DNA of 64,000 nucleotides from the NCBI GenBank assembly GCA_965247055.1, contig CBDFGE010000002.1, positions 223,671 to 287,670 of the forward strand, in the 5' to 3' direction. Source of the stretch: CBDFGE01 sp965247055 (lineage in GTDB: Bacteria > Chloroflexota > Dehalococcoidia > Lucifugimonadales > JAGWBF01). The position numbers and the translations under genes were made by a program. The notes beneath the pieces were generated by a model. It did no database searches. It was not told where the DNA came from and saw only the letters and a list, made by a program, of their open reading frames with translations. Below are positions 33,629-42,215 of the stretch, piece after piece. Numbering within the stretch: position 1 is the stretch's first letter; each line of letters opens with the position of its first letter.

Positions 33629-34405
33629 TTGCCATCGAACCTTTCCCGACTGGACTCTTTGGTACCGGAGCCTGGAAATGAAACGCTGGAGGAACAGAAG
33701 CGCGAGGAGATGTTCTACGTCTGCCTCATGCTGGACAAGCTGGGAGTATCAATAGAGAGCAAACTTGACCCGATTTGGGATGAGCCTGCACCGGACTTCT
33801 ATCTCGAATACGAGGGGCAATCGGTGGGCTTGGAGGTCACCGAGGCGCATCCCAAAGATGCCGATGGATGCCCGCTGTACTTCCAGGTGCTCCGGTACAA
33901 AGCTGTCTATGGTGCTTGGAAAAGATTCCGGGAGCGCGGCGGACCGACTCTGCAAGTCCACTTCCAATTCAAACCAGGTATCCCGACATCTGGCCCGTTT
34001 ACGACAGGGGATGTTCACAACCTGATTGGTCAGCTTGAGTACCTTATTGACGTGAGTGGATTCGATCCGGAGGGTGACTACCAGCCATTCCGAATGAGAT
34101 CAGAGGTTACGGACATTCTCCGCTTCACCATACGGCCCTGTAACGCCGCCTCAGAACTCTGGAGCATCAAAGGGTCTGCAACGGGCCGTAACTTGGATCA
34201 CCATGACATCCGGGCGGGATCGGACAATAAGCGGCTTGTCAGCCTGCCCTCGCCGGTCTGGCTCCTGGTCTACAACGCCGGTGTCACGCGAGGGTTACCG
34301 AGCAGAATCGGCGAGGCAGCGCGTTTCCAGGCATATCAATTTCCGTTTGATCGAGCATTCTGGCTCGATGCGATGCCAACCGAGCTGACAGAGTTGAGAA
34401 AGTGA
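33629..34405 (+). CDS. Solo protein with PD-(D/E)xK-nuclease-like motif
   Basis: 258 residues from TTG 33629 (GAGAGGG upstream; a TTACC-TT-GGTAA palindrome at 33602-33613). APDFYLEYEGQSVGLEVTEA has the spacing of a PD...ExT nuclease core, although the expected Lys is replaced by Thr. The rest is not recognised. It stands alone, next to DUF4420 and CD-NTase genes, which suggests a defence-related endonuclease. This is inference. Confidence 0.45.
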   Translation: MPSNLSRLDSLVPEPGNETLEEQKREEMFYVCLMLDKLGVSIESKLDPIWDEPAPDFYLEYEGQSVGLEVTEAHPKDADGCPLYFQVLRYKAVYGAWKRFRERGGPTLQVHFQFKPGIPTSGPFTTGDVHNLIGQLEYLIDVSGFDPEGDYQPFRMRSEVTDILRFTIRPCNAASELWSIKGSATGRNLDHHDIRAGSDNKRLVSLPSPVWLLVYNAGVTRGLPSRIGEAARFQAYQFPFDRAFWLDAMPTELTELRK

Positions 34406-34898
34406 AACCTGATGGATCCCCCTGCCTATGGTGAAATCGAAGACCCTGGCCACCAGACCTACCCGACCCTGTGAGTTGAAAGAGCCTGCGTGGTATTGCC
34501 TGGTTGTACCCTACGCTTAGGCCCGCCAACGAGGCTGGGTGACGCTTACAAGGCCACAACCCACTCAAAAAGTTCGCAGTAGCGCCTGTCCCAGAAGTGG
34601 AAATTGCAGATAGGGGGAGCGGATAGAGGTCAGAGGGTTCGCTGAAAGGCCCTGGCCTGAGCGGGTAGTACAGGCGACGGAGCGATGGGGCAACTGCTGT
34701 CATCACTGCAGGTCAGGAGACGGGACGAGGCTCCGGGCCATTGAATAGACCGATGAAGGGGCTGGAGCTCCACACCCGACAGAGAGTGCGCAGGTTGAAG
34801 GCTGTGGCCAACTTGGTGGGCCTATTTTGACGATAGATAGGACTATCTCTGAGATGTGGCTGGGAAGCTTGCAGGTAAATTGCCCACCCTGAATGAGA
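34406..34898. other. Non-coding stretch with attachment-like and IS-end-like motifs
   Basis: No gene seen. AAAAGTTCGCAGTAGCGCC then TGTCCCAGAAGT (34566-34598) resembles AAAAGTTCGCAATTGAGC then TTGTCTCAGAAGT at 37188-37218. GGTGGGCCTA at about 34817 recurs at about 37370 (reverse) and 61257. Confidence 0.4.
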
Positions 34899-35915
34899 CT
34901 ACAGGTCCGCAGGAGCGGTTGCGGCGAACAACTCGCCGCTCCCAACCATGTCCTCGCGCGTTAGGGCCCGTGCTCCCGAGAGATCTGATACGTATCGGAT
35001 ATCGGAAACTCCGGGTGGAATGTTCGAGGAAAGAGACGGAACGGCTTCGACCGCGTAGAAGCGCAGTGACTCTGATGCAAGCTCAGAATCGAAGGCCGCT
35101 TCGACACCGTCGCGCCATTCGGCTCCCAGAGTCCTGGCGACGACGTAGTCGAGTCTTCCTAGCGTTTTTGGTTTGGCGAGTCGGCGTCGGATTCGATCGA
35201 CTAATGCGGATATTGTCGGACCGCCACCTGAACTCTCCACAAAGACTGAGGCAATTGCGACTCGCGTGCCCGCCGGCGGCTGCAACTGCCGATGCGAGAA
35301 GGTATGCTTCCTAGTTCTTTGGCTGGTGCTCTTTATCTCGAGACGATCTGGCCCGCCGTTAAAGGCGTAAACATCTGTGGGCTCCGCGTGCCAGGCATCT
35401 AGAAGGATCTCTGGTTCGCGCGCCTGGGCAATTATCCATAACTCAGCCCAAAGACCTTGGATTGTTCCCCTGGGAGGCTGACTAGCCAGTCGGAACAGTT
35501 CGATCAGCCCAGCGACCACTCGGCGAAGCTCTTCGATTGCTGGCGTCTCTCCAAGGGACCGCAGCAGAGTCTCGGCTGCATCGAAAAACCTGTCCTTGAG
35601 GACGTCATCAGAGTCGACGCAAGTCACCACTGAGAACTGTTCGCGCCCTACCTCCACACCGGCCTCGCTAACCGAGCAGCTAACTCCATGCCCGACCCGA
35701 ACGTGCCGGCCCTCGAAGTCCGACAAGGCTGCAGCCCCAGCCGTACCGGTCGTCTCGATGAGAATAGCTGGGTTCCCCTGACTGTCTCGGCCAACGCGAT
35801 AGCGAGAGTTGCGAGCTATCCGCGCAGTCTCATAGACACGCCCCTGGCTGGACACCGGCACTCCGAGCCCAGCGAAAAGTCTCTTTAGATCCCGTGCTCT
35901 CGCGCCCCGAGTCAA
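34899..35915 (-). CDS. DUF4420 PD-(D/E)xK-like protein
   Basis: 338 residues from TTG 35915 (GAGGAG 8 bp upstream). GLWAELWIIAQA and the strand DRLEIKSTSQ with the ExK pair are typical of DUF4420, predicted PD-(D/E)xK nucleases. Central SVFVESSGGGPTISALVDRI also fits. In known loci DUF4420 sits after a Z1-domain protein and helps restrict foreign DNA. Here only a fragment remains upstream (35932-36240), so the system is broken. Confidence 0.65.
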   Translation of the reverse strand: MTRGARARDLKRLFAGLGVPVSSQGRVYETARIARNSRYRVGRDSQGNPAILIETTGTAGAAALSDFEGRHVRVGHGVSCSVSEAGVEVGREQFSVVTCVDSDDVLKDRFFDAAETLLRSLGETPAIEELRRVVAGLIELFRLASQPPRGTIQGLWAELWIIAQAREPEILLDAWHAEPTDVYAFNGGPDRLEIKSTSQRTRKHTFSHRQLQPPAGTRVAIASVFVESSGGGPTISALVDRIRRRLAKPKTLGRLDYVVARTLGAEWRDGVEAAFDSELASESLRFYAVEAVPSLSSNIPPGVSDIRYVSDLSGARALTREDMVGSGELFAATAPADL

Positions 35916-35931
35916 GGTGCGCTCCTCATGG

Positions 35932-36240
35932 TCAGGTCGACATCTCAGCGAAGACGCCCACACGCATGAAGTCAGGTACCCAGACAGAGACTGCGGGTAC
36001 GTGCCCACGTAGAAGGCCGGGCGGCTGAGCCGAGTCGGTTAGGTCAAGGTTGTGAATCTGCACGGTAACTGCCTCAGCGGCGTGGATACGCCGGTCTCCT
36101 GGATACACGCTACCGCGAAGTGTCACAGGATGAACGGGGGCCTCGCCTTGGAACAAGTTCACGATCCGCCCGTGCTCGTCGATCTGCCGGCGGCGTTTGC
36201 CCCCACCTGGCAGTGGGGACCGCTGATCAGCCATGCGGTA
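35932..36240 (-). pseudogene. C-terminal fragment of a large protein, possibly Z1-domain
   Basis: The open frame ends at TGA 35932-35934, 17 bp before the DUF4420 start. It reads RGSVYPGDRRIHAAEAVTVQ, then QIHNLDLTD and PAVSVWVPDFMRVGVFAEM. I infer the end of the Z1-type partner that usually precedes DUF4420; this is not certain. No start exists in this frame: upstream it collides with the CD-NTase gene, which is in another frame. Confidence 0.4.
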
Positions 36241-36896
36241 TCGTCGGGAACGTTGTAGAGCAGACACTCGATGAAGTGGAAGGGAGCGTCCTCTTTGGCG
36301 AGATCTCGCCTACTGACCAGCTGGTTCCGGGCCGCTTTGAACATGCGGATGGTCCTCTTGAACCGCTTGTTCGTCGCCGGTTCCTTCTTCAATCCTCGCT
36401 GATGATGATGCTGCGGATAGCTCACGACCCAACGTCCCACGTCGAGGAAATAGAACCCTATGCCCTCCTTGTAGCTCAGCGTGACCACGAGGTCGGCGTC
36501 CGCCGGGACATTGCCCTTGGGCAGCTTCAGGGTCTTGCGTCCGCTCTTCACGGCCTTTCCGAACCTGGCCCTCATCGCCTTCATTGCATGGTCTCGAAAC
36601 GACTGCCAACGTTCCAGTGCAAACCTGTGGGAACCATCTCTCTGAAGTTGTTCTCCGGTAAGGGCGGCTACGCGAGGCTTGAGCCTGTCGGCCAAGCGCA
36701 CGACTACATCGACGTCGCTGTCGCCGCCTAGGTTCGTGTCGTTCTTGTAGGACCCCTGGAGGAATACTTCGTACTTGAACTGCGACAGCCCCTTGTAGGC
36801 GTCCAGGGCTTCACGGATAGGCACGTGCGTCTGCTTGAAGGCCGTCGCAACCTGATGATGGCTCCAACCGGATAGTGTGGACTCAGGTATCGGCAT
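36159..36896 (-). pseudogene. CD-NTase (cGAS/DncV-like nucleotidyltransferase), C-terminally truncated
   Basis: 245 residues from ATG 36896 (GGAGG 11 bp before). The GSYKNDTNLGGDSDVDVVV motif supplies G-S and both catalytic Asp. The third acid is in VPADADLVVTLSY. These are hallmarks of CBASS synthases that make cyclic oligonucleotides during phage infection. Normal members have 290-330 residues; here the sequence leaves the family after IECLLYNVPDD, at the junction with the 35932-36240 fragment. No effector gene is next to it. Confidence 0.75.
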
Positions 36897-37197
36897 ATCT
36901 TTCGCCTCCAGCGTTACAGGTCAGGAACTCCGGCAGCCGGTGCCGACCGAATCCTTCCCGGCGGACCCCATCGCCCCTGGAGAGCTGGCGTGGGTAGGCT
37001 CTACTTTGGAAAGTCTCTGGCAGGCGTGTCGCTTGAATTTGCCGAGGTGCAGCCCCGATAATGGGGCCCAAGTCTGGTGGTGCCAAGTGGCTGGGCCGCC
37101 CTCCAACTGGGCTGAACAAGACTCTGACCGACCGGGGATGGAGGCCCGTGGGAGTTGGCCCTTTCCCTAGATTAGAATTTCCCAGCGAAAAGTTCGC
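36897..37197. other. Intergenic stretch without recognisable gene
   Basis: 301 bp between the CD-NTase start and the MITE-like repeat. No frame shows family features. AAAAGTTCGC at 37188-37197 adjoins the repeat. Confidence 0.45.
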
Positions 37198-37354
37198 AAT
37201 TGAGCTTGTCTCAGAAGTCGAAGCTCCTCACGATAATCGGAGCAAGCGCAGATTAACTGGACGTATTATTGTGACTGAGAGATCAGTTACCAAATTATGA
37301 GCTTTCGAGAGTACGATATTCATCAGAGAAAATACTTCTGAGACAAGCTCAATT
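37198..37354. repeat. 157-bp MITE-like element with 21-bp perfect inverted ends
   Basis: The left end ATTGAGCTTGTCTCAGAAGT starts at 37199, and its exact reverse complement ends at 37353 (with one more matching A-T pair outside). The interior has no coding signal. The same end, with one change, occurs at 61270-61296 just before the IS1182-type element, so this may be a non-autonomous derivative. Its right end supplies the last codons of the recombinase at 37323. Confidence 0.65.
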
Positions 37355-38951
37355 CAGTCTTACTAGGCCCACCATTTTGTACGGTAGACAGTACCGAGCC
37401 GTTCAGGGCCACCTTTTCGGCGACTCCTCCGGGTATGGAGCTATCGTCGGGCATGGGAACGGTGTAGCGCATAAGGGCGTTGCCTGGCATGACCACGATC
37501 TCCTTGACGAAGCTCTCGATGAAGGCCCTGCGCTCGGTCAACTCGCTCTCGTTCAGGAACTCGCTCATGTCCTGGGCGTAGGCCGTGATGGTCTGCACGT
37601 CGTCCAGGACCTCCCTGCGCTGGGAGAGGATTGCTCTCGCTTCCTGAGCCGAAGACTCAAGGCGGCCCTGCCGCTCCCGGTGGTCGCGGATGCGCGGGGT
37701 AACGTCGGCCATATCGAGCTCGGTGGTCTCGACGAGGTTGTAGAGCCGGTCCAACCTGCGCCTTACGTCGGCAAGCTCCGAGTCGATGGTCTCAAGCCTC
37801 TTGCGCTGCTCGCTGGCCACGCCATCCATCTCCTCGTCCACCACCTTCACCAGGGCGCGGATGCTGCTCTCGGTGAGGATGTTGGAGCGAATCTTCCCCA
37901 CGACCAGCTCCTCGAAGTTCCGGGCGTTGAGCCTGGGGGAATCGCAGGCGCCGCTGCCGCGCTTCATGATCGACTGGCAGACGTAGTAGGAGAACTGGCC
38001 GCTCTTGGAGTCCTGGCCTGAGAGCGCCCTGTTGCAGGTCTTGCACTTGACCAGTCCGCTGAGCAGGTAGGAGCTTCCCACCCTTCGGGGGTGGCTGACC
38101 TTGGGTGCGCGGGAGCGCATCAGCTTGTTGACGCGGCGGAACTGGGCCTTGGAGATGATGCCTGGGAACGCTTTGTCTACGCGCACCGGCTCGGCATTGT
38201 CCTTTGCTTTCGCGCCCCAGACCAGAGCGCCAGTGTAGACCTCGTTCTTGAGGACGGCGTGGACGCTGGTCTTGCCCCAGAGCTTTCCTGCGGGGCTGGC
38301 GATGCCCTCGTCGTTGAGGGTGCGAGTGATGTCAGTCATCCCCCTGCCTGCTTCGGCCATATCGAAGATGCGCTTGAGGATGGGTGTGGTTGTCGGGTCG
38401 GGCTCCAGGGTGGGGCGCTTCTTGGGACCGTCCTGCACCATGACCCGGTTGTAGCCGTAGGGCGTCCTGCTGGCGACCCAGAAGCCTCTGGAGGCCGCCT
38501 CCCGCATACCCCGGAGAACTTCCTGGGCAAGATTCTCACTGTAGAACTCGTCAACGGACTCGATGATGCCTTCCAGTAGTCTGCCGGTGGAGGTGTCCTC
38601 AGCCTGCTCGGTGATGGAGACGACGCGGATTCCCTTGCGCCGGAGCATCGACTTGAAAGCGACGGCGTGCTCGCGCTTTCTGGTGAACCTGGAGAATTTC
38701 CAGACCAGAATCTCATGGAAAGGTGACTCGGGTCTGCTGGCCTCGTCGATCATCTTGCGGAACTCCGGCCTGTCCGCGACGCGTCCGCTCTGGGCCTCAT
38801 CCACGTACTCGCGGGCGATAAGGTAGCCGTTCTTGTCGGCGTAGTCCCGAAGCGCCCGAAGCTGTGCGGCAATGGACAGGTCCACATCCTGGCGGTCGCT
38901 GGAGACCCTGGCGTAGAGGGCAGCCGGTGTGGGGTCTTGTCGCTCACTCAT
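37323..38951 (-). CDS. Large serine recombinase/integrase
   Basis: 542 residues from ATG 38951. The resolvase domain has nucleophilic Ser in AALYARVSSDRQ and VWKFSRFTRKREH. It is followed by the recombinase domain (TPYGYNRVMVQDG, EVYTGALVWG), a zinc ribbon (CKTCNRAL...CQSIMKRGSGAC) and a coiled coil. It overlaps the RHH gene by 8 bp. Its final residues (ELSLSQKYFL) come from the MITE-like end, so the native C-terminus is altered. Just before this the sequence on the other strand reads TAGGCCCACCA, like the 3' end of a tRNA. Confidence 0.88.
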   Translation of the reverse strand: MSERQDPTPAALYARVSSDRQDVDLSIAAQLRALRDYADKNGYLIAREYVDEAQSGRVADRPEFRKMIDEASRPESPFHEILVWKFSRFTRKREHAVAFKSMLRRKGIRVVSITEQAEDTSTGRLLEGIIESVDEFYSENLAQEVLRGMREAASRGFWVASRTPYGYNRVMVQDGPKKRPTLEPDPTTTPILKRIFDMAEAGRGMTDITRTLNDEGIASPAGKLWGKTSVHAVLKNEVYTGALVWGAKAKDNAEPVRVDKAFPGIISKAQFRRVNKLMRSRAPKVSHPRRVGSSYLLSGLVKCKTCNRALSGQDSKSGQFSYYVCQSIMKRGSGACDSPRLNARNFEELVVGKIRSNILTESSIRALVKVVDEEMDGVASEQRKRLETIDSELADVRRRLDRLYNLVETTELDMADVTPRIRDHRERQGRLESSAQEARAILSQRREVLDDVQTITAYAQDMSEFLNESELTERRAFIESFVKEIVVMPGNALMRYTVPMPDDSSIPGGVAEKVALNGSVLSTVQNGGPSKTELSLSQKYFL

Positions 38952-39216
38952 CTGTGCGTCCTCCTTGTGCTTCTGCTTGTTTGGCCCTGAGCTCCTCCAC
39001 CAGGCGCTCCACGTCTTCGGGGGCGATGCCCTGCTCTCGGGCGCGGCGCTGTCCGTAACGCACGAGGCTTCTCCACTCGCGGTCATCCATGTAGAGGCGA
39101 AGGGCCTCCCGGATGAGCGAACTCATGGTGCGGTCCTCCTCGGCCATCACCTGTTTGACCTGCTCGGCCATCTCCGGGGGCAGGGAGAAGGTGATGACCT
39201 TAGTCGTCCTGGGCAT
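38944..39216 (-). CDS. CopG-family ribbon-helix-helix protein
   Basis: 90 residues. The N-terminal KVITFSLPPEMAEQVKQVMA followed by RTMSSLIREALRLYM is a classic RHH DNA-binding unit. A helical basic C-terminus follows (VERLVEELRAKQAEAQ). Coupled with the recombinase gene, it probably regulates recombinase expression. A 19-bp palindrome lies just upstream. Confidence 0.85.
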   Translation of the reverse strand: MPRTTKVITFSLPPEMAEQVKQVMAEEDRTMSSLIREALRLYMDDREWRSLVRYGQRRAREQGIAPEDVERLVEELRAKQAEAQGGRTDE

Positions 39217-39235
39217 CTCTCTTTTTACCTCTTAT

Positions 39236-39254
39236 GGTAATACTAGGTCATACC
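39236..39254. promoter_or_regulatory. Palindromic operator candidate for the CopG protein
   Basis: GGTAATAC-TAG-GTCATACC: half-sites GGTAnnAC and GTnnTACC are perfect around TAG. It is 20 bp before the RHH gene start and about 80 bp before the divergent gene at 39333, so it could control both. Confidence 0.45.
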
Positions 39255-39332
39255 CTTATCATGGACGAACCGGCCTACCCCTGTCAATGGGCGCGCCCCC
39301 TGTAACGAGCACTTGAATTGGAGTAAAATGGC

Positions 39333-39722
39333 ATGATAGACGTTGGCGACGGAGGGGTTCTCTCTGTGGGGACTTTCAAGTGGCCGCTCCGCATTTCCAG
39401 CATGGACGGCCAGCAGGCACAGGACATAGAGGCGACGGTGGACACCGGCGCATCGTTCACCACGTTGCCCTCCAGCCTTCTGCGGGAACTGGGCATCGAG
39501 CCGACAGGCAAGCGCGGATTTCTGGTGGCCGACGGGCGGCGCGTCGAGATGGAGTTCGGACAGGCGTGGGCTACCATTGACGGCGAGAGCGTAGTCACCA
39601 TCGTGGTCTTCGGAGTGGAGGATGCCCCTCCCCTGCTGGGGGCCTACACCCTGGAGGGCTTGGCCTTGGCGGTGGACCCGGAAGCTCAACGGCTGGTTCC
39701 CACCCACATGATCCTCTACTAG
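39333..39722 (+). CDS. Retropepsin-like clan AA aspartic protease
   Basis: 129 residues from ATG 39333. The active-site motif ATVDTGASFTTLP lies at about residue 33, followed by a single beta-rich domain and the second hydrophobic-hydrophobic-Gly segment (PPLLGAYTLEGL). One-domain enzymes of this type work as dimers. Such genes occur singly in many bacterial mobile regions; substrate unknown. Confidence 0.75.
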   Translation: MIDVGDGGVLSVGTFKWPLRISSMDGQQAQDIEATVDTGASFTTLPSSLLRELGIEPTGKRGFLVADGRRVEMEFGQAWATIDGESVVTIVVFGVEDAPPLLGAYTLEGLALAVDPEAQRLVPTHMILY

Positions 39723-39771
39723 CACGCTGCGGCGCTCGCCGCGCACCTTCTCCCCGTAGATATCCGCCTTC

Positions 39772-40560
39772 TCACACCCCACAGTGTCCCTCGCACTCGT
39801 TCCCGAACCCGTTGCTCTCCCCATCGTGTCCCAGGCGTACCTCATCGCGGCTGACGGCCTGGTCAAGTGGAATCCTTCGAGGATGGAGGTATGGCTCCTT
39901 GGCGAAGGCGAGCCTGCGGCGCATGTTCGCGTCGATCTCCACCGCCTCGGCGAACAGCTCCGGCCACCTGCGCCTGGTCTCCACCCATCGCTGGCGTGAC
40001 TGGAAGGGGCAGGCGACGCAGGCCGAGCGTTCCAGCGGCCTGTCGTAGCGGGCCGTCCACCAGTCCATACAGTCCCTCCGAGACATCCCCGCCTCTATGA
40101 GAGGGTAGCGGTTGAGTATCCACCTGTCTCGGGACGGCTTCATGCGAATGGCCTCGTCGGTGGAGATGCCGAGCCACAGCTCGACGGTGGTGCCGGCTGG
40201 GACGCGCTGTCCCTTCCTTAGCCCCAGGAGCTCGCGTATCTTGCGGCGCACGGGTGCGATCTTGTAGTGCTCGGTGCACTGGCGTCTGCCGATGCCGTCG
40301 CCCTCGCCGTCGCGCCCCTTCAGGTAGACGGGAAGGTCTACGAAGCTGCGGGACCCTGAGTGATTGGTCAGGGCCTTTGCGTCCTCCCGTAGGCTGCGCC
40401 CGTTGTCCACCATGTACAGGGGAAAGCTCAGATTGCTGGACAGCCAATCCAGGTGGGTGTAGATGCTGGGCGGCTCCCAGTGGGTGTCGGCGAAGATGGC
40501 GCAGTCAGGTTCGGTGTCGAATGCGCCGTCGCTGGCCATGAGCGCCATGACGGAGGACTG
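39772..40560 (-). pseudogene. PP-loop (PAPS-reductase-like) gene, second copy, 5' end missing
   Basis: It aligns with 25668-26504 from QSSVMALMAS to the C-terminal CEGHCGV, with about 80% identity by eye. The first 20 residues with the PP-loop SLGGGV are gone. At 40560/40561 the sequence switches to the body of a plus-strand gene that is also missing its 5' end. The apparent longer frame upstream is only the antisense of that gene. Confidence 0.85.
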
Positions 40561-40893
40561 GAAGCCTTCGCCCAGGCGAGGGACACCGAGGCGGTCTCCG
40601 AGGAGCTGCTGGTGGACGAGGGGTGGCACGCCGTGGAGGTGGAAGCCGAGCCTGAGCCGGTAGCGGTCGGGGCGGATCGGAACGGCACGACGCCCGCTGA
40701 GGAGACTCCGTGGGGCAACGGTCACGACGAGGCCATTGAGACCCAGCGTTCGCTGTTCTCGTGGGCGGAGTTCATGGCCGAGGAGCCGCCAAAGCCGTCC
40801 AGGAAAAACGGGAAGCCAAAGCCCGCAACCATGTCCATGTTCGAGTGGGCGCTGAGCATGGAGGAGGAGAAGGAGGCCCAAACGGTGTCCTGA
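40561..40893 (+). pseudogene. C-terminal fragment of an unidentified gene
   Basis: 110 codons open from the junction at 40561 to TGA 40891-40893. Acidic and Pro-rich, with EETPWGNGHDEAIETQRSLF then SWAEFMAEEPPKPSRKNG and a terminal MFEWALSMEEEKE. No start codon in frame near the junction. By position it is the gene just before the PRTRC cassette, which in other elements can be a ParB-like or replication-associated gene; the sequence alone does not show this. Confidence 0.5.
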
Positions 40894-40954
40894 TGGGACG
40901 CCGCAGATACGGCAACGAACGGAAGACAGCTACGACTAAAAAGGAGATGAACCG

Positions 40955-41170
40955 ATGACACGCGTATTCGTCTACGACGACCGGGAGTTCCCCGACCCTG
41001 ACCCCCAGATGAGCGTCGAGCAGGTGAAGGCGACGCTCTCCGATTTCTATGGGGAGATCGCCAACGCCTCTGTGAAAGAGAGCCAGAGGGGCGAGGACAC
41101 CATCTACGAGTTCCAGCGACGGGTGGGCACCAAGGGCTCACCCGCTCTTGGACGTAAGGAGAGAGCATGA
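40955..41170 (+). CDS. PRTRC system protein C, ubiquitin-like (Prok_Ub-type)
   Basis: 71 residues from ATG 40955 (AAGGAG upstream). MTRVFVYDDREFPDPDPQMS, VKATLSDFYGEIANA and YEFQRRVGTKG match PRTRC protein C, a small beta-grasp protein. Typical members end at GTKG; this one has ten more residues (SPALGRKERA). The Gly could be exposed by the JAB protease encoded downstream, as in ubiquitin maturation. The last point is inference. Overlaps the next gene by ATGA. Confidence 0.78.
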   Translation: MTRVFVYDDREFPDPDPQMSVEQVKATLSDFYGEIANASVKESQRGEDTIYEFQRRVGTKGSPALGRKERA

Positions 41171-41400
41171 TGGACACCAAGACCTTTGCGAGTCTGCTGG
41201 CGGCATCGCCTCCGGCAGACCTGAGACTCATCGAGCTAACGGCGGAGCTCACACGGCCCGACGGCTCCCTCGACCTGGACGCGGCGGCGTCCCGGAGCGC
41301 GGAGATGGAGCTGGCCTGCGCCCAGGCGCAGGACTACGCGGCGGCAACGGGCCGCCTGGCGAAGGTGCTCAGATGGCACTTGCAGCCCCGCCGCGCCTGA
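41167..41400 (+). CDS. Small helical protein of the PRTRC cassette
   Basis: 77 residues from ATG 41167. Predicted all-helical, with LRLIELTAELTRPDGSLDLD and MELACAQAQDYAAATGRLAK. It overlaps its neighbours on both sides (ATGA upstream, 28 bp downstream), so co-translation is likely. No family recognised. Confidence 0.6.
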   Translation: MMDTKTFASLLAASPPADLRLIELTAELTRPDGSLDLDAAASRSAEMELACAQAQDYAAATGRLAKVLRWHLQPRRA

Positions 41401-42215
41401 ACGGGCTGGCCGACCTGCTCCTGCGGCGTCCGCCGTTGCTGCGGGAGCTTATTGCGCTGGTCGGCTACGCGGACGACTACGGATGGTTCACCGGGCTTGT
41501 GCGCCGCCTCTTCCCCCAGGAGGAGGCGGCGGTGCTCGCAGCCCCCGATATAGGTCAGAGAGTGGAGGGGTTTGCGCGACTCTTCGAGGAGCGGCACCAT
41601 CCCCTCTACGGGCCGTTCCTCGAATACTCCCTGAGCGAGGAGGACGAACCTCCCTTCACCGTGCTCCGAAGGGGCATCCCCTACGAGCTGCACGGCATCG
41701 GCTATGAGGACCTGCACCAGATGTGGGACGGCTACCGCGAGGGGCTCTCGGCCCTGGCCCTGCTGACAAAGCCCCCAGAATCCTTCTATATGGAACTCGA
41801 CGGGATACGTGTGGCGTGGCTGGAGTCGGCGGCCACTCACATCCCGCAAGACACCTTGCTCAAGATTCCCGAAGGCGGCATACCCCAGGAGACCCTAAGC
41901 AATGCGGTCAAGGGGACCAGGTTCGAGGGAGTAGCCCAGGCCGCCTCCTGGGTCTGGGCTGGGACCGGCAACTTCTTCCTGGATTGCAATTACGACGACG
42001 GGGCCTACGACGGCTTCTCCGACCCCTGGGACGACGAGGTGATAGCCGAGGCCACCGAGGAGTGGCGTAGGGCCAGGGCCGTCCTCGACTCGGTATACCA
42101 ACTGGCCGACTGGCTGGAGGAAGACCTGCCCGCACGCTTCGCCGAGATGCTGGAGTTCGTCCTGGAGCGCCTCGGCGACTCAAACCCAACTACGGAGGAC
42201 AGCGACCATGAGTGA
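41373..42215 (+). CDS. PRTRC-cassette protein of unknown function
   Basis: 280 residues from ATG 41373. An N-terminal helical part (NGLADLLLRRPPLLRELIAL) is followed by a mixed, Trp- and acid-rich body (HQMWDGYREGLSALALLTKP, NFFLDCNYDDGAYDG). It occupies the place of PRTRC protein F in other cassettes, but I cannot confirm homology. Overlaps the E2-like gene by 8 bp. Confidence 0.55.
   Translation: MALAAPPRLNGLADLLLRRPPLLRELIALVGYADDYGWFTGLVRRLFPQEEAAVLAAPDIGQRVEGFARLFEERHHPLYGPFLEYSLSEEDEPPFTVLRRGIPYELHGIGYEDLHQMWDGYREGLSALALLTKPPESFYMELDGIRVAWLESAATHIPQDTLLKIPEGGIPQETLSNAVKGTRFEGVAQAASWVWAGTGNFFLDCNYDDGAYDGFSDPWDDEVIAEATEEWRRARAVLDSVYQLADWLEEDLPARFAEMLEFVLERLGDSNPTTEDSDHE

Noticed and set aside
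40561..40893. Antisense extension of the second PP-loop gene as its real N-terminus
   Set aside because: The extension has no PP-loop and low-complexity His/Leu/Arg composition; the opposite strand carries the plausible acidic protein.
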